A DNA stretch of 6,345 bases, from the NCBI GenBank assembly GCA_027117675.1, contig JAJAYM010000132.1:1-6345 (forward strand), in the 5' to 3' direction. Both the position numbers and the translations under genes were made by a program. The notes below the pieces were generated by a model, which ran no database searches, was not told where the DNA came from, and worked only from the letters and a program-made list of their open reading frames with translations. The stretch comes from Actinomycetes bacterium (lineage in GTDB: Bacteria > Actinomycetota > Actinomycetes > JAHEKZ01). This document shows positions 5,825-6,345 of the stretch, piece by piece; position 1 is the stretch's first letter, and each line of letters begins with the position of its first letter.

Positions 5825-6345
5825 TCAGCTATCGACGGGAAATGCGAGGCTCGCTCGCTGCTCGTCGGTGATCATGTCGGCGACGCGCGTGGGAGCGACG
5901 CCAGTGGCGTACGCGTGGGCCATCCACTGCGTAAAGAGTCGGACACCGACTTCGTGGTAGGAGGAGAGCGGGCCGGGACGGTAGCCGCGCGAGGCAACGC
6001 CGCGCTGAACGCTCTCGCAGGCCGTCCAATCCTGGCGGTTGGTGATCTCCCAGAAGTCGACAGCGTAGGACGGGTCAAAGCCAGGCTGGTCGAAAGCCGC
6101 ACTGGGAAAGAGCCAGAAACACTCGACGAACGTTCGGTCCGGCGCAAGGGGCACGAGCCGGTGAACCATGACGTAGTCGGGGTGACAGCTGACGAGAAGG
6201 TTGGTGCCCACCTGCAAGTAGAGCGTCCCCTGCTTGTACTTATCGGGAAGCCCAGGGATCGGGACGCCGCCACTCGACCCGTCCAGCGACATCGTCTCGA
6301 CGCCAGGGCGGAAGTCGTTCGTGCCGCCGAAGAAGAGCCCTTCAC
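5825..6345 (-). CDS. Rieske non-haem iron oxygenase, alpha subunit, C-terminal part of catalytic domain
   Basis: The last 172 codons of a gene that enters from the right edge; the reading frame stays open to the edge, so the ATG at 6292 is internal. Alpha subunits of this family hydroxylate or demethylate substrates with O2, using electrons from a reductase. The fragment belongs to the helix-grip catalytic domain: GVETMSLDG near its start, LVSCHPDYVMVHRLVPLAPD, WLFPSAAFD, and WEITNRQDWTACESVQRG followed by YRPGPLS and a histidine-glutamate. The Asp in NRQDW fits the third ligand of the mononuclear iron. The two iron-binding histidines and the Rieske CxH...CxxH cluster lie outside the window. 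The QDW-x-x-CESVQ form resembles the glycine-betaine/carnitine oxygenase group (GbcA, CntA) more than naphthalene dioxygenases, so a methylated amine substrate is possible but unproved. It is upstream of, and probably co-transcribed with, the aminotransferase. Confidence 0.85.
   Translation of the reverse strand, partial: EGLFFGGTNDFRPGVETMSLDGSSGGVPIPGLPDKYKQGTLYLQVGTNLLVSCHPDYVMVHRLVPLAPDRTFVECFWLFPSAAFDQPGFDPSYAVDFWEITNRQDWTACESVQRGVASRGYRPGPLSSYHEVGVRLFTQWMAHAYATGVAPTRVADMITDEQRASLAFPVDS

Noticed and set aside
5825..6292. Complete 155-residue protein starting at the ATG at 6292
   Set aside because: The frame stays open to the window edge and the residues before the ATG continue the oxygenase catalytic domain, so this is an internal Met.

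Overview
The window is a high-GC segment (roughly 60% G+C by eye) that looks like an actinobacterial chromosome. The grounds are the G/C-biased third codon positions, GGAGG-type ribosome-binding sites, a GTG start and actinobacterial-looking protein sequences. The sequence alone does not fix the genus. There are six protein-coding genes, two of them cut by the window edges. I see no RNA genes, mobile elements or CRISPR arrays.

Layout. On the minus strand, running off the left edge, is the N-terminal part of an endonuclease/exonuclease/phosphatase-fold (EEP) protein with a GTG start at 416. A 218-bp divergent intergenic region (417-634) follows, rich in inverted repeats. Reading right from 635 is a compact transporter operon: a family-5 (Dpp/Opp type) solute-binding protein (635-2419), a DppB-type permease (2439-3404) and a DppC-type permease (3401-4327, 4-bp ATGA overlap). 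No ATPase gene follows. A 25-bp convergent gap with a hairpin separates this operon from two minus-strand genes, which are transcribed in the order Rieske-oxygenase catalytic domain (C-terminal part, entering from the right edge) then class-III PLP aminotransferase resembling glutamate-1-semialdehyde aminomutase (5780-4353), 44 bp apart.

How the genes may work together. The binding protein would capture a peptide or amine-like solute outside the cell, and the two permeases would form the channel, with ATPase subunits encoded elsewhere or borrowed. The Rieske oxygenase and aminotransferase form a separate catabolic or modifying pair on the opposite strand. A shared substrate, for example an N-substituted or quaternary amine compound, is a reasonable guess from the glycine-betaine/carnitine-like look of the oxygenase, but nothing in the window proves it.

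The most unusual items are: a two-tier inverted repeat in the divergent promoter region whose outer and inner arms share exactly the same centre; a binding protein that lacks a lipobox and instead carries a C-terminal membrane anchor; the missing ATPase genes; and a six-codon GTG minigene whose stop overlaps the start of the first permease.
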